Shown piece after piece: positions 52,594 to 64,000 of a DNA stretch of 64,000 nt. The notes under the pieces are model-generated. The model saw only the letters and a list, made by a program, of their open reading frames with translations, was not told the DNA's origin and searched no databases. Position numbers and translations under genes: made by a program. Source of the stretch: Microbacterium sp. MYb54 (lineage in GTDB: Bacteria; Actinomycetota; Actinomycetes; Actinomycetales; Microbacteriaceae). Position 1 is the first letter of the stretch; every line of letters begins with the position of its first letter. The DNA is taken from the NCBI RefSeq assembly GCF_002979515.1, contig NZ_PCPA01000001.1, positions 248,001-312,000 of the forward strand, given 5' to 3'.

Positions 52594-54798
52594 TCACCCG
52601 TGGTTGACGGTGGGCACGTGTGGGTCGGGCTGATGGCGCAGCCAGAGCGTCGAGAGCGCAGGCAGAGTCACGGTCGCGATCGCGGACCCACTCTCCGCAG
52701 GACGCGCGAACACCATGCCGAGGTTTCCGGACCCTCGTCCGCCATAGTCTGAGGCATCGGTGTTGAGCACCTCTTCCCAGACACCTTCCCGTGGCAGCGC
52801 GAGCTGGTGCCCGGTGCGCTCCACGCCGGCGAAGTTGCTGATGACGACCAGCCGTCCACCGTGCGCGTCGCGTCGCTCGAATGCGATCACCGTCGGATCC
52901 CAGCTCGGCGCACCGAGCCGACTGAACGATGAGCCATCGTTGTCGCGCTCCCAGAGTGGTGCTTGGGCGCGGTAGGTGCGGTTCATCACCCCTACGAAAT
53001 CCTGCAGCTGCGCGTGCGATGGCTGATCGAGGAGCCACCAGTCCAGCTCGCGGCCTTCTGACCATTCGGCGAGCTGACCGAATTCCTGGCCCATGAACAG
53101 GAGCTTCTTGCCGGGGTGGCCCCACATGTAGGCGAGGTACGCGCGCACATTGGCGAGCTTGTGCCAGTGATCACCGGGCATCTTCGTGAGCAGACTGCCT
53201 TTGCCGTGCACGACTTCGTCGTGGCTGATCGGCAGCAGGTAGTTCTCACCGAAGGCATAGACGAAGGAGAAGGTCATCTCGCCCTCGTGGTGACCTCGGT
53301 ACATCGGGTCGCGCGAGATGTACTGGAGCGAGTCGTTCATCCAGCCCATGTTCCACTTGAAGCCGAAGCCGAGACCGGCGTGATCGGTCGGTGCGGTGAC
53401 TCCGGGGAAACTCGTCGACTCCTCGGCGATCATCATGATTCCCGGGTGGAGTCGGTAAGCGGTGGCGTTGACCTCTTGCAGGAAGCGGATCGCTTCGAGG
53501 TTCTCGCGACCACCATGGATGTTCGGCTCCCATTCGCCGGGTTCGCGCGAGTAGTCGAGATAGAGCATCGAGGCGACGGCGTCGACGCGGAGCCCGTCGA
53601 CATGGAACTCCTTGAGCCAGTACAGGGCGTTGGCGACCAGGAACCCGCGAACCTCGGGACGCCCGTAGTCGAAGATGAGCGTTCCCCAATCCTGGTGCTC
53701 CCCGCGGCGAGGATCCGGGTGCTCGTAGAGAGGCTGGCCGTCGAAGCGCGCGAGCGCGAAGGCATCCTTGGGGAAGTGGCCGGGGACCCAGTCCATGATC
53801 ACCCCGATACCGGCCTGATGCAGTCGGTCGATCAGGTACCGCAGGTCGTCGGGGCTGCCGAATCGACTCGTGGGTGCGTAGTAGCCGCTGACCTGGTAGC
53901 CCCACGATCCGCCGAACGGATGCTCGGCCAAAGGCATGAACTCGACGTGGGTGAACCCCGCGTCGGTCACGTGCTGGATCAGCGGATCCGCGATCTCGCG
54001 ATAGCCGAGCCCCTCGCGCCAGGAGCCGACGTGGATCTCGTAGATCGACAGCGGCTGGGCGACCGCATGCGTGGCAGCCCGTCTGGTCATCCACGCGCCG
54101 TCCGACCAGGAGTGCGCGGAGGTTGCCACGATCGACGCCGTGTCGGGTGGTACTTCTGCGGCGAGGGCCATCGGGTCGGCCTTGAGGATCCATGCGCCGT
54201 CTCGTGTGCGGATCTGATACTTGTAGCGGGTTCCGATCGGGAGGCCGGGGATGAAGAGCTCCCAGACGCCGCTGACGCCCATCGAGCGCATGGCGTGGGC
54301 CTCGCCGCTCCAGTCGTTGTGGTCACCGACCACACGGACGGCTGTGGCGTTCGGCGCCCACACGGCGAACGAGACGCCGATCTCCCCATCGAACGTGCGC
54401 AGATGCGCCCCCAACGCGTCCCAGAGGCGTTCGTGACGTCCCTCCGCGATCAGATGCAGATCGAGATCGCCGAGGGTCGGCGGGTGGCGGTAGGGATCGC
54501 CGGACACCGTCTCGTCGTCGTCCGCGTATCGCGTCGCGATGCGGTAGGGGACTGGGGGACCGCTGTGCTGACCTTCCCAGATGCCGTGCGCCACATGGGT
54601 GAGCTCCAGCCTGGTCCCGTCGCCGAAGACAGCCGCGACGGCCGCGGCCAGCGGACGTCGGACTCTGATCACGGTGACGGTGCGATCTGCGGCGTCTTTG
54701 CGTGCGTGCGCTCCGAGCACGGAGTGCGGATCGTGATGCGTGGCTGAGGAGATCGCCTCCCACTCGGTGGATGCGGCGACGTCTTCTGTGTAGCTCAT
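52594..54798 (-). CDS. glgB: 1,4-alpha-glucan branching enzyme
   Basis: The 734-residue GH13 enzyme makes alpha-1,6 branches. After N-terminal CBM48-like modules the catalytic region shows DWVPGHFPKDAFALARFDG, the nucleophile Asp in DGLRVDAVASMLYLDYSR, acid Glu in MMIAEESTSFPG and PISHDEVVHGKGS. ATG at 54798 overlaps the glgE stop by four bases. It works on glucans built by GlgE. Confidence 0.97.
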   Translation of the reverse strand: MSYTEDVAASTEWEAISSATHHDPHSVLGAHARKDAADRTVTVIRVRRPLAAAVAAVFGDGTRLELTHVAHGIWEGQHSGPPVPYRIATRYADDDETVSGDPYRHPPTLGDLDLHLIAEGRHERLWDALGAHLRTFDGEIGVSFAVWAPNATAVRVVGDHNDWSGEAHAMRSMGVSGVWELFIPGLPIGTRYKYQIRTRDGAWILKADPMALAAEVPPDTASIVATSAHSWSDGAWMTRRAATHAVAQPLSIYEIHVGSWREGLGYREIADPLIQHVTDAGFTHVEFMPLAEHPFGGSWGYQVSGYYAPTSRFGSPDDLRYLIDRLHQAGIGVIMDWVPGHFPKDAFALARFDGQPLYEHPDPRRGEHQDWGTLIFDYGRPEVRGFLVANALYWLKEFHVDGLRVDAVASMLYLDYSREPGEWEPNIHGGRENLEAIRFLQEVNATAYRLHPGIMMIAEESTSFPGVTAPTDHAGLGFGFKWNMGWMNDSLQYISRDPMYRGHHEGEMTFSFVYAFGENYLLPISHDEVVHGKGSLLTKMPGDHWHKLANVRAYLAYMWGHPGKKLLFMGQEFGQLAEWSEGRELDWWLLDQPSHAQLQDFVGVMNRTYRAQAPLWERDNDGSSFSRLGAPSWDPTVIAFERRDAHGGRLVVISNFAGVERTGHQLALPREGVWEEVLNTDASDYGGRGSGNLGMVFARPAESGSAIATVTLPALSTLWLRHQPDPHVPTVNHG

Positions 54799-56867
54799 GA
54801 TCGCTCCCTCACCTTCAGGATGTGTACCGGCTCGGCGAAGGCGTCGAGCCGCACGTAGTTGTGGTCGCTCCAAGTCCATACCTCACCGGTGAGGAGATCT
54901 TCGACTTCGAACGGCTCCCCGAGAGGCACGCCCCACACGGTGGTGTCGAGGTGCACCGTCGTCTCGCGAACCGAGTGCGGGTCGACGTTGGCCACCACGA
55001 TGATCGTGTCCGCCTGTCCCGTGGCTGTGAAGGGCGAGGCCAGATGTTTGCTGTAGACGAGTACCGCGTCGTCGTCGCTCCAGTGCGCCCGGAAGTTACG
55101 GAGCTGCTGCAGTGCGGGGTGTGCGGCGCGGATCTCGTTGAGCCGCCGCAGCAGGGGAGCAAGGGACTCTCCACGGGCCTCTGCACCCGCCCAGTCCCGG
55201 AACTTGTACTCGTACTTCTCGTTGTCGATGTTCTCCTCGGAGCCGGGACGAGCGACGTTCTCGAACAGCTCGTATCCGGCGTACACGCCGTAGACGGGAC
55301 CGGCCGTCGCCGCGATGCACGCGCGGATGCGATAAGCGGCTCTACCCCCGAACTGCAGATACTCGGTGAGGATGTCGTGTGTGTTCACGAAGAGGTTGGG
55401 CCGCATGTAGTCGGAGGTCTCGTGAGACACCGAGGTGAGGAACTCCTCGAGCTCGGCCTTGGTGTTTCGCCACGTGAAGTAGCTGTAGCTCTGTTGGAAG
55501 CCCACGGCGGCGAGCGCGCGCATGACTGCCGGTCGGGTGAACGCCTCGGCGAGGAAGATCACATCGGGGTCGACCGCGTTCACCTCGGCGATGAGCCACT
55601 CCCAGAACTGCAGCGGTTTGGTGTGCGGGTTGTCGACGCGGAAGATCTTCACCCCCTGCGCCACCCAGTGCAGCACGACCCGCAGCATCTCGGCGTAGAT
55701 GCCGGCGGGATCGTTGTCGAAGTTCAGGGGATAGATGTCCTGGTACTTCTTCGGCGGGTTCTCGGCGTAGGCGATCGTGCCGTCAGGGAGAGTCGTGAAC
55801 CATTCCGGATGCGCACTCACCCAGGGGTGGTCGGGGGAGGCCTGGAGAGCGAGATCGAGCGCGATCTCGAGCCCCTCCTTCCGTGCGGCGCGCACGAAGG
55901 CACGGAAGTCCTGCGCAGTGCCCAGCTCGGGGTGGATCGAGTCGTGTCCGCCCTCTGCCGCGCCGATCGCGTAAGGAGATCCCGGGTCGCCGACCTCGGT
56001 GGTCAGGGTGTTGTTGCGCCCTTTGCGGTTCGTGGCGCCGATCGGATGGATCGGCACCAGGTACACCACATCGAATCCCATGGCGGCGACCTCGGGCAGG
56101 CGCTTCGTCGCCGTGCGGAAAGTGCCGCTCTTCACCGTGCCGTCTTTCAGGCGTCTGGCACCTTCGGAGCGGGGAAAGAACTCGTACCAAGCGCCGACAC
56201 CTGCTGCGACGCGGTCGACGTTCAACGTCTGTGCCGGAGCGACGGAGCGGATGGTGCTCACAGGGCGCTCCCGGAAGATCTGCGCCAGTGCGGGATCCGT
56301 CGACACTGCGATGGTCGTCGCCGCATCGCCGTGGCGCAGCGAGGCGGCATCGGCGAGCAGCCGTTTCCGTTGCGCCGCAGGACGATCCTTCTCCGCGGCG
56401 GCTCGTGTGAGCAGATCGGCACCGAGCGCCGCCATGACCGGCACATCGACGCCGGCGGCCACCTTGAGTTCTGCGGCGTGTGCCCAGGTCGCGAAGTCGT
56501 CGGAGAACGCCTCGAAACGGAAGAGCCACGCGCCCTGCTCGTCGAGCGCGACATCGGTCGACCAGGTGTCGGTGCCGTCATTGCGAGGAGACAGTCGATG
56601 CAGACTCTCGTCTCCCGACGGCGACGTGAGTCGCGCGTGTACCCCGATGGCGTCATGCCCCTCGCGGAACGCGACCACGCTGAACGGAACGACCTCGCCT
56701 ACGAATGCCTTCGGCGGGAACCCGCCGGGAACAGTGGGTAAGGGGTGGAGCAGAGGGATGCGGGTCGTCAGCAGCGAACCGGGCGCATCTGCGTCGCCGA
56801 GCGCGCGCGCCGGGATCTGAGCGGGGCTCCGAAGAGCCGAGGACCGAGTACCAGCACGTGCAGCCAC
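54795..56867 (-). CDS. glgE: Maltosyltransferase GlgE (alpha-1,4-glucan:maltose-1-phosphate)
   Basis: The 690-residue GH13_3 enzyme transfers maltose from maltose-1-phosphate onto alpha-glucan. Catalytic segments include KIFRVDNPHTKPLQFWEWLI (nucleophile Asp), VIFLAEAFTRP (acid Glu) and LFVNTHDILTEYLQ. The GTG at 56867 is fixed by TACATT six bases upstream; a start at 56936 adds 23 residues and would overlap the glgX stop region. TreS and Pep2 (Mak), which supply maltose-1-phosphate, are not in this window. Confidence 0.95.
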   Translation of the reverse strand: MAARAGTRSSALRSPAQIPARALGDADAPGSLLTTRIPLLHPLPTVPGGFPPKAFVGEVVPFSVVAFREGHDAIGVHARLTSPSGDESLHRLSPRNDGTDTWSTDVALDEQGAWLFRFEAFSDDFATWAHAAELKVAAGVDVPVMAALGADLLTRAAAEKDRPAAQRKRLLADAASLRHGDAATTIAVSTDPALAQIFRERPVSTIRSVAPAQTLNVDRVAAGVGAWYEFFPRSEGARRLKDGTVKSGTFRTATKRLPEVAAMGFDVVYLVPIHPIGATNRKGRNNTLTTEVGDPGSPYAIGAAEGGHDSIHPELGTAQDFRAFVRAARKEGLEIALDLALQASPDHPWVSAHPEWFTTLPDGTIAYAENPPKKYQDIYPLNFDNDPAGIYAEMLRVVLHWVAQGVKIFRVDNPHTKPLQFWEWLIAEVNAVDPDVIFLAEAFTRPAVMRALAAVGFQQSYSYFTWRNTKAELEEFLTSVSHETSDYMRPNLFVNTHDILTEYLQFGGRAAYRIRACIAATAGPVYGVYAGYELFENVARPGSEENIDNEKYEYKFRDWAGAEARGESLAPLLRRLNEIRAAHPALQQLRNFRAHWSDDDAVLVYSKHLASPFTATGQADTIIVVANVDPHSVRETTVHLDTTVWGVPLGEPFEVEDLLTGEVWTWSDHNYVRLDAFAEPVHILKVRERS

Positions 56868-56873
56868 ACCCCG

Positions 56874-56879
56874 AATGTA
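56874..56879 (-). promoter_or_regulatory. Predicted -10 box for leaderless glgE
   Basis: TACATT is followed by cggggt and the glgE GTG at 56867. It would make glgE-glgB a transcript separate from glgX. Confidence 0.55.
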
Positions 56880-56932
56880 CCGCGCTGACGAGGTAGCGGG
56901 TAGCGCGCCGCGGGGTGCGTCGGAGGCAGCCC

Positions 56933-59005
56933 TCATTCGATGCGGAACAACCTCATCGAGGTCCCGGAGACCGGTAGCACGTCACCGGGAGCGAAGACCT
57001 CGTGTTCGTCGGAGGGACGCTCCTGGGCGCTCGACCACAGGGACACGAAACGGGTAGCGTCCTCGATCTCGTCGGGAAGACGAACATCGATCGGCGACTC
57101 GGTGCCATGCACGATCAGCAGGATGCGGTTGTAAGCCTCGATGTCGGGCGTGGATGCCGCCACATACTGCAGAGTGCGCTTGCCAGGGTCCGTCCACTGC
57201 GACGGCTCCATGGTCTCGCCGTTCTGGTCGTACCAGTCCATGACGGAGGCGTTGGGGATGTGCTCGCCGAGTCGTGCGTAGCGGCTGGGGCGGAGCGCCG
57301 GATTCTCCTGGCGCAGGCGGATCAGACGGGAGACGTGCGCACGCAGGTCTTCCTGCCAGGGCTCGAACTCCCACCCGAGCCAGGTCAGCGCGGAGTCCTG
57401 CGCGTATGCGTTGTTGTTGCCGCGCTGGGTGCGACCGACCTCGTCGCCGGCTGTGAGCATCGGGATCCCTGCGGAGAGCAGCAGCGTCCCGAGCAGATTA
57501 CGCATGGCCTTTCGGCGCGCGGCGAGAATGGTGGGGTCGTCGGTCGGCCCCTCGATCCCGTGGTTGAACGCACGGTTCATGTCCGCGCCGTCGCGGTTCT
57601 GCTCGCCGTTCGCCTCGTTGTGCTTGACGTCGTAGGAGACCAGGTCGTGCAGGGTGAAGCCGTCGTGCGCGGTGACGAAGTTCACGCTGGCGAGCGGGCC
57701 TCGGTCTTCGCTGAACGTGTTCGAGGAGCCGGCGAGACGTGTGGCGAACCCGCCGATGCCGACCGGTGCGGACGCCCGGCGTGCGTAGTCGATGTCGCTC
57801 AACCAGAAGTTGCGCACGCGGTCGCGGTAGCGGTCGTTCCACTCGTGCCAGCCGGCAGGGAAGTTCCCCGTCTGCCAGCCGCCGAGTCCGACGTCCCACG
57901 GCTCGGCGATGAGTTTGGTGTCGGCGAGGATCGGGTCGTTCGCGATGGCGGCCAGGAGCGGATGCTCCGGCGTGTAGGTGTGTGTGCTGTCACGGGCGAT
58001 CGCGGTGGCGAGATCGAAACGGAAGCCGTCGATCTGCATCTCCTGTGCCCAGTAGCGCAGCGAGTCGAGGACGAGTCGCGCCCCGGCATCCGTGGCGGTG
58101 TTCAGAGTGTTGCCGCATCCGGTGGTGTCGACGTAGACACCGGATTCGTCCTGCCGGTAGTAGCTCGCATTGTCGATGCCCCGCAGGCTCGAACGCGGAC
58201 CGCCGATCCCTTCCTCCGACGTGTGGTTGTAGACGACGTCGAGGATGACCTCAAGCCCGGCCTCGTGCAGGAGGCGAACCATCCCTTTGAACTCTGCGAG
58301 GACCGCTTCCGGTCCTTCCTTGCGTGCTTCCTCGGTCGCGTAGGCGGTGTGCGGGGTGAAGAAGTTCAGCGTGTTGTAGCCCCAGTAGTTGGTGAGACCT
58401 CGCTCGAGCAGACGAGGCTCGGGCACGAATGCGTGCACGGGGAGGAGCTCGATCGACGTGATCCCGAGCGAGTGGAAGTACTCGATCATCGCGGGGTGGG
58501 CGAGCCCGGCGTAGGTACCGTGCAGGGCGGGAGGGACGTCGGGGTGGCGCTTGGTGAGGCCTTTGAGGTGGCCTTCGTAGATGACGGTGCGATCGAGTGG
58601 CACCCTGGGCTTCTGGGAGTCGCCCCAGTCGAAGCCGTCGACGATGACCACTGAACGCCATTCCTCGTAGCCGTCGCCCTGCGCGAGACCGCGGGCATAG
58701 GGGTCCAACAGCATGGATTCCGGGTTGAAGGTGTTTCCAGGGCCGTGCGGGCCACCGACGCGGACGGCGTAGCGGATGCCGGGCTGCAGCAGTTCTGTGG
58801 TGATCTCCCAGATGCCGCCGGGGAGACGCTCCAGGGGCATCTCGTCGGTGGCCCAGTCGAGGTCTGTGGCATCGAAGACCACCAGCTCGACAGATGACGC
58901 GTTCTGCGACCAGACGCGCAGCGTTCCGACGCCGTCGTGCAGACGGACGCCGAGGTTGTCGAGGGCGGAGCCGCCGGGCACGGCGAGGTCACGGGACGCG
59001 GGCAT
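56933..59005 (-). CDS. glgX: Glycogen debranching enzyme GlgX
   Basis: The 690-residue GH13 isoamylase-type enzyme hydrolyses alpha-1,6 branch points of short-chain glycogen. Features are an N-terminal carbohydrate module, DVVYNHTSEEG, nucleophile Asp in DGFRFDLATAIARD, acid Glu in LIAEPWDVGLGGWQ and VTAHDGFTLHDLVSY. The ATG at 59005 has a TAGGGT -10 box six bases upstream. The stop leaves 65 bases to glgE. Confidence 0.96.
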   Translation of the reverse strand: MPASRDLAVPGGSALDNLGVRLHDGVGTLRVWSQNASSVELVVFDATDLDWATDEMPLERLPGGIWEITTELLQPGIRYAVRVGGPHGPGNTFNPESMLLDPYARGLAQGDGYEEWRSVVIVDGFDWGDSQKPRVPLDRTVIYEGHLKGLTKRHPDVPPALHGTYAGLAHPAMIEYFHSLGITSIELLPVHAFVPEPRLLERGLTNYWGYNTLNFFTPHTAYATEEARKEGPEAVLAEFKGMVRLLHEAGLEVILDVVYNHTSEEGIGGPRSSLRGIDNASYYRQDESGVYVDTTGCGNTLNTATDAGARLVLDSLRYWAQEMQIDGFRFDLATAIARDSTHTYTPEHPLLAAIANDPILADTKLIAEPWDVGLGGWQTGNFPAGWHEWNDRYRDRVRNFWLSDIDYARRASAPVGIGGFATRLAGSSNTFSEDRGPLASVNFVTAHDGFTLHDLVSYDVKHNEANGEQNRDGADMNRAFNHGIEGPTDDPTILAARRKAMRNLLGTLLLSAGIPMLTAGDEVGRTQRGNNNAYAQDSALTWLGWEFEPWQEDLRAHVSRLIRLRQENPALRPSRYARLGEHIPNASVMDWYDQNGETMEPSQWTDPGKRTLQYVAASTPDIEAYNRILLIVHGTESPIDVRLPDEIEDATRFVSLWSSAQERPSDEHEVFAPGDVLPVSGTSMRLFRIE

Positions 59006-59011
59006 GAGTAC

Positions 59012-59017
59012 ACCCTA
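59012..59017 (-). promoter_or_regulatory. Predicted -10 box for leaderless glgX
   Basis: TAGGGT is followed by gtactc and the ATG at 59005. The promoter is in the 100-bp divergent gap with the cysteine desulfurase gene. Confidence 0.6.
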
Positions 59018-59093
59018 GGCGCGTTGTGTTGCAGTCTCATGTCAACGCGTACCCGGTTCCATGCCGGAAGAACCCGCTGCCGCCGATTCGCGA

Positions 59094-59099
59094 GAGAAT
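59094..59099 (+). promoter_or_regulatory. Possible -10 box for the cysteine desulfurase gene
   Basis: GAGAAT is followed by cgaagc and the ATG at 59106. It keeps A at position 2 and T at position 6 but lacks the leading T, so it is weaker than the neighbours. Confidence 0.35.
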
Positions 59100-59105
59100 C
59101 GAAGC

Positions 59106-60281
59106 ATGCGGCACTATCTCGATCACGCGGCGACCACGCCCCTGCGCCCGGAGGCGCGAGTGGCCTGGTTGGAGGCGTCGGAGACGGTCGGCAACGCGTC
59201 ATCGACCCATGGCGCCGGACAGGACGCACGCAAGCTTCTCGAGGAGTCTCGTGAGCGTGTCGCCGCGGTGCTCGGGGCCGACCCGATCGAGATCGTCTTC
59301 ACCTCGGGCGGGACAGAGTCCATCAACCTCGCGCTGCAGGGTCTGTGGCACGCTCGCCCCGATGCGACGTCGGCGATCGTGATGCCGGATGCCGAGCACC
59401 ACGCCACCCTGGACACCGTGGCTGCGCTCGTGAACGAGGGGGCGGAGCAGCGGCGAGTGCCGGTGAGTTCTCAGGCCCGGATCTCGCCTGAGCTGTTCAC
59501 AGCGCAGCTCCCCGGCGCTGCGCTGGCGACGGCCCTCGTCGCGAACAATGAGGCGGGGACCATCAACGACGCGCGGGCGTTGGCCGCTGCCGCCGCTTCT
59601 GCCGGTGTCGCCTTTCATCTCGACGCCGTCGCTGCGCTCGGACACGTGCCGTTGTCATTCCGTTCGTTGCGTGGTGACGCCGAGAGCGGTGTCGGTCTCG
59701 TGGCGATGAGTCTGGCCGGACACAAGATCGGCGCACCGGTCGGCGTCGGCGTTCTCGTCACAGCACGCACGGCACGTCTCACCGCGTTACTGCGCGGCGG
59801 CGCGCAGCAACGCGGCCTCCGCGCCGGCACTCAGGACATCGCGGGTGCGGCGGCGTTCGCGACCGCGGTCGAGCTCGCCGAGGTGGAGCGCGAACAGGAG
59901 GCGACACGTTTGCGTGCGTTGCGCGATCGCCTCGTCACCGGTGTCCGTTCCGCAGTGCCGTCAGCCGTGCTCTTGGGCGATCCGACCAACCGGCTTCCGG
60001 GGAATGCTCATCTGCTGTTCCCTGGAGCAGTGGGGGAGAGCCTGCTGTTCCTTCTCGACATGGCCGGGGTCGCCGCATCTACCGGATCAGCATGTCAGGC
60101 GGGCGTCGCCGAGCCCTCGCACGTCGTGATCGCGATGGGGCGGAGCGAGCGCGACGCACGCAGCGTACTCCGCTTCTCGCTCGGCAGGACGTCGACGGAT
60201 GCCGACGTCGACGCGGTGCTCGCTGCGATCGCGGATGCCTACGCGCGAGCGTCCGGCGCCGGCACAGGCGCGCGCTCGTAG
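59106..60281 (+). CDS. Cysteine desulfurase (NifS/IscS type)
   Basis: The 391-residue PLP enzyme takes sulfur from cysteine. The PLP lysine is in SLAGHKIGAPVGVG, the active cysteine in TGSACQAGVAEPSHV, and the N-terminus MRHYLDHAATTPLRPEA is typical. The in-frame ATG at 59061 lies too far upstream. Placement nine bases before mnmA suggests it supplies sulfur for tRNA thiolation. Confidence 0.96.
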   Translation: MRHYLDHAATTPLRPEARVAWLEASETVGNASSTHGAGQDARKLLEESRERVAAVLGADPIEIVFTSGGTESINLALQGLWHARPDATSAIVMPDAEHHATLDTVAALVNEGAEQRRVPVSSQARISPELFTAQLPGAALATALVANNEAGTINDARALAAAAASAGVAFHLDAVAALGHVPLSFRSLRGDAESGVGLVAMSLAGHKIGAPVGVGVLVTARTARLTALLRGGAQQRGLRAGTQDIAGAAAFATAVELAEVEREQEATRLRALRDRLVTGVRSAVPSAVLLGDPTNRLPGNAHLLFPGAVGESLLFLLDMAGVAASTGSACQAGVAEPSHVVIAMGRSERDARSVLRFSLGRTSTDADVDAVLAAIADAYARASGAGTGARS

Positions 60282-60284
60282 ACT
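60279..60284 (+). promoter_or_regulatory. Predicted -10 box for leaderless mnmA
   Basis: TAGACT overlaps the stop codon of the upstream gene and is followed by ggtctc and the mnmA ATG at 60291. It is an internal promoter of a likely operon. Confidence 0.55.
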
Positions 60285-60290
60285 GGTCTC

Positions 60291-61388
60291 ATGCGGATCC
60301 TTGCGGCGATGAGCGGTGGTGTCGATTCCGCCGTCGCGGCTGCCAGGGCCGTGGAGGCGGGACACGACGTGGTCGGAGTGCATCTGGCGCTCTCCCGAGC
60401 CGGGGGAACCCTGCGTACCGGCAGTCGCGGCTGCTGCACGATCGAAGACGCACTCGATGCCCGCCGTGCGTCTGACATGCTGGGCATCCCGTTCTATGTC
60501 TGGGACTTCTCGGAGCGCTTCCGCGACGATGTCATCGAAGACTTCATCTCCGAGTACCAGGCGGGGCGCACCCCGAACCCCTGTATGCGCTGCAACGAGA
60601 AGATCAAGTTCGCGGCTCTGCTGGAGAGGGCGATCGAGCTCGGATTCGACGCCGTGTGCACGGGGCACTACGCCACTCTCGTCGAAGGTGCCGACGGCCT
60701 CGAACTGCATCGCGCGTCCGACAACGCCAAAGATCAGTCGTACGTCCTGGGCGTGCTCACCGCCGAGCAGCTCGCACACACGTACTTCCCGCTCGGCACG
60801 ACGCCGTCGAAAGCCATCGTCCGCGCTGAGGCTGAAGCACGCGGCCTGAGCGTCGCACAGAAGCCGGACAGCCACGACATCTGCTTCATCCCGGACGGTG
60901 ACACGCGAGGGTGGCTCGCAGAGAAGGTCGGCACGGCCACGGGAGAGATCGTCGACCGCAGCGGTGACGTCGTCGGCTCGCACGAGGGAGCCCACGCTTT
61001 CACGGTCGGGCAGCGGCGTGGCCTCAAGCTCGGGGTGCCCGCGTCGGACGGCAAGCCCCGATTCGTGCTCGAGGTGCGCCCGGTAACGAACACCGTGGTC
61101 GTCGGGCCGAAGGAGGCGCTCGCGATCGCCGAGATCGCGGGTGCGCGGTTCAGCTGGGCGGGGGCTGCACCGAGGGACTCGTCGTTCGAGTGTCACGTGC
61201 AGATCCGTGCGCACTCCGAACCGGTCGCCGCGCACGCCGTCGTCTCGGACGACGGAATCCGCGTCACACCAGAGGTTCCGCTCGACGGGGTCGCACCAGG
61301 ACAGACCGCCGTGCTCTACCTCGGAACGCGAGTCCTCGGCCAGCTCACGATCGACACCACGGTGTCTGCGGTTCCCGTCGGCGCGTAG
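60291..61388 (+). CDS. mnmA: tRNA 2-thiouridylase MnmA
   Basis: The 365-residue PP-loop enzyme thiolates U34 of tRNA for Lys, Glu and Gln. It shows the PP-loop [10 protein letters not shown] at residues 6-15, the catalytic cysteines in [12 protein letters not shown] and [13 protein letters not shown], and the C-terminal beta barrel. Directly downstream of a cysteine desulfurase, its likely sulfur donor, and upstream of ligA. Confidence 0.97.
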   Translation: MRILAAMSGGVDSAVAAARAVEAGHDVVGVHLALSRAGGTLRTGSRGCCTIEDALDARRASDMLGIPFYVWDFSERFRDDVIEDFISEYQAGRTPNPCMRCNEKIKFAALLERAIELGFDAVCTGHYATLVEGADGLELHRASDNAKDQSYVLGVLTAEQLAHTYFPLGTTPSKAIVRAEAEARGLSVAQKPDSHDICFIPDGDTRGWLAEKVGTATGEIVDRSGDVVGSHEGAHAFTVGQRRGLKLGVPASDGKPRFVLEVRPVTNTVVVGPKEALAIAEIAGARFSWAGAAPRDSSFECHVQIRAHSEPVAAHAVVSDDGIRVTPEVPLDGVAPGQTAVLYLGTRVLGQLTIDTTVSAVPVGA

Positions 61389-61414
61389 GCACTTCCGGTG
61401 TCGGTGCCCGCTCG

Positions 61415-64000
<2,586 letters not shown>

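Noticed and set aside
53116..54747. 543-residue open frame antisense to glgB
   Set aside because: Valine/histidine/arginine-rich shadow with no start signals; glgB motifs are on the opposite strand.
56868..56936. ATG at 56936 as the glgE start
   Set aside because: The extra 23 residues are not family-like, and the TACATT box with six-base spacing points to GTG 56867.

Overview
The window is a high-GC actinobacterial chromosome segment, most probably from Microbacterium or a close relative in the family Microbacteriaceae. This is inferred from gene order (yceD-rpmF-rnc-mutM-smc-ftsY, rpsP-khpA-rimM-trmD, rplS-lepB-rnhB-DUF2469-yraN-comM-dprA-xerC, rpsB-tsf-pyrH-frr-cdsA), the GlgE glycogen route, a cysteine-free L32 and many GTG starts. 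Coding density is very high. I see no tRNA, rRNA, insertion sequence, prophage or CRISPR array.

Layout. 1-5.8 kb: tail of an unknown gene, rsmD and recG (divergent), coaD, yceD, rpmF, rnc, mutM. 5.8-11.4 kb: a minus-strand accessory block with an M23-like membrane protein, a DUF1877 protein, an FtsX-type ABC exporter, a double GNAT protein, and a two-gene unit made of a 94-residue protein and a 37-residue peptide gene with its own good promoter. 11.5-20.6 kb: smc, ftsY, a DUF2004-type protein, lipB-lipA, a TetR regulator, ffh. 20.6-28.7 kb: an EamA transporter divergent from a LysR regulator, an uncharacterised protein, then glycerol catabolism (glpD-glpF-glpK) read away from a SorC-family regulator, with a perfect 14-bp palindrome between them. 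28.7-41.3 kb: a YbdK-type carboxylate-amine ligase, the rpsP operon, a histidine phosphatase, map, a membrane protein, rplS, lepB, rnhB, DUF2469, yraN, comM-like ATPase, dprA, xerC, and a second M23-like protein. 41.3-52.5 kb: rpsB, tsf, pyrH, frr, cdsA, a DivIVA-repeat protein, a secreted transglycosylase-like protein, a zinc-knuckle protein, an alpha/beta hydrolase, an AI-2E exporter, a 648-residue membrane protein with an internal lipobox, and a thioredoxin-TPR protein. 52.5-59.0 kb: glgB, glgE, glgX. 59.1-64.0 kb: cysteine desulfurase, mnmA, ligA and a truncated ORF.

How genes work together. The glycerol genes import, phosphorylate and oxidise glycerol. GlgE, GlgB and GlgX build and debranch alpha-glucan from maltose-1-phosphate. 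The cysteine desulfurase probably supplies sulfur to MnmA. Ffh and FtsY form the SRP targeting pair. LipB and LipA make protein-bound lipoate.

The strongest window-wide signal is non-coding. At least a dozen genes have a TANNNT -10 hexamer ending six or seven bases before the start codon with no Shine-Dalgarno, which predicts leaderless mRNAs and fixes several start codons (rsmD, glgE, the YbdK ligase). The clearest unannotated gene candidate is the 37-residue peptide gene at 11256-11369. No obviously novel multi-gene system is present; most of the window is housekeeping.
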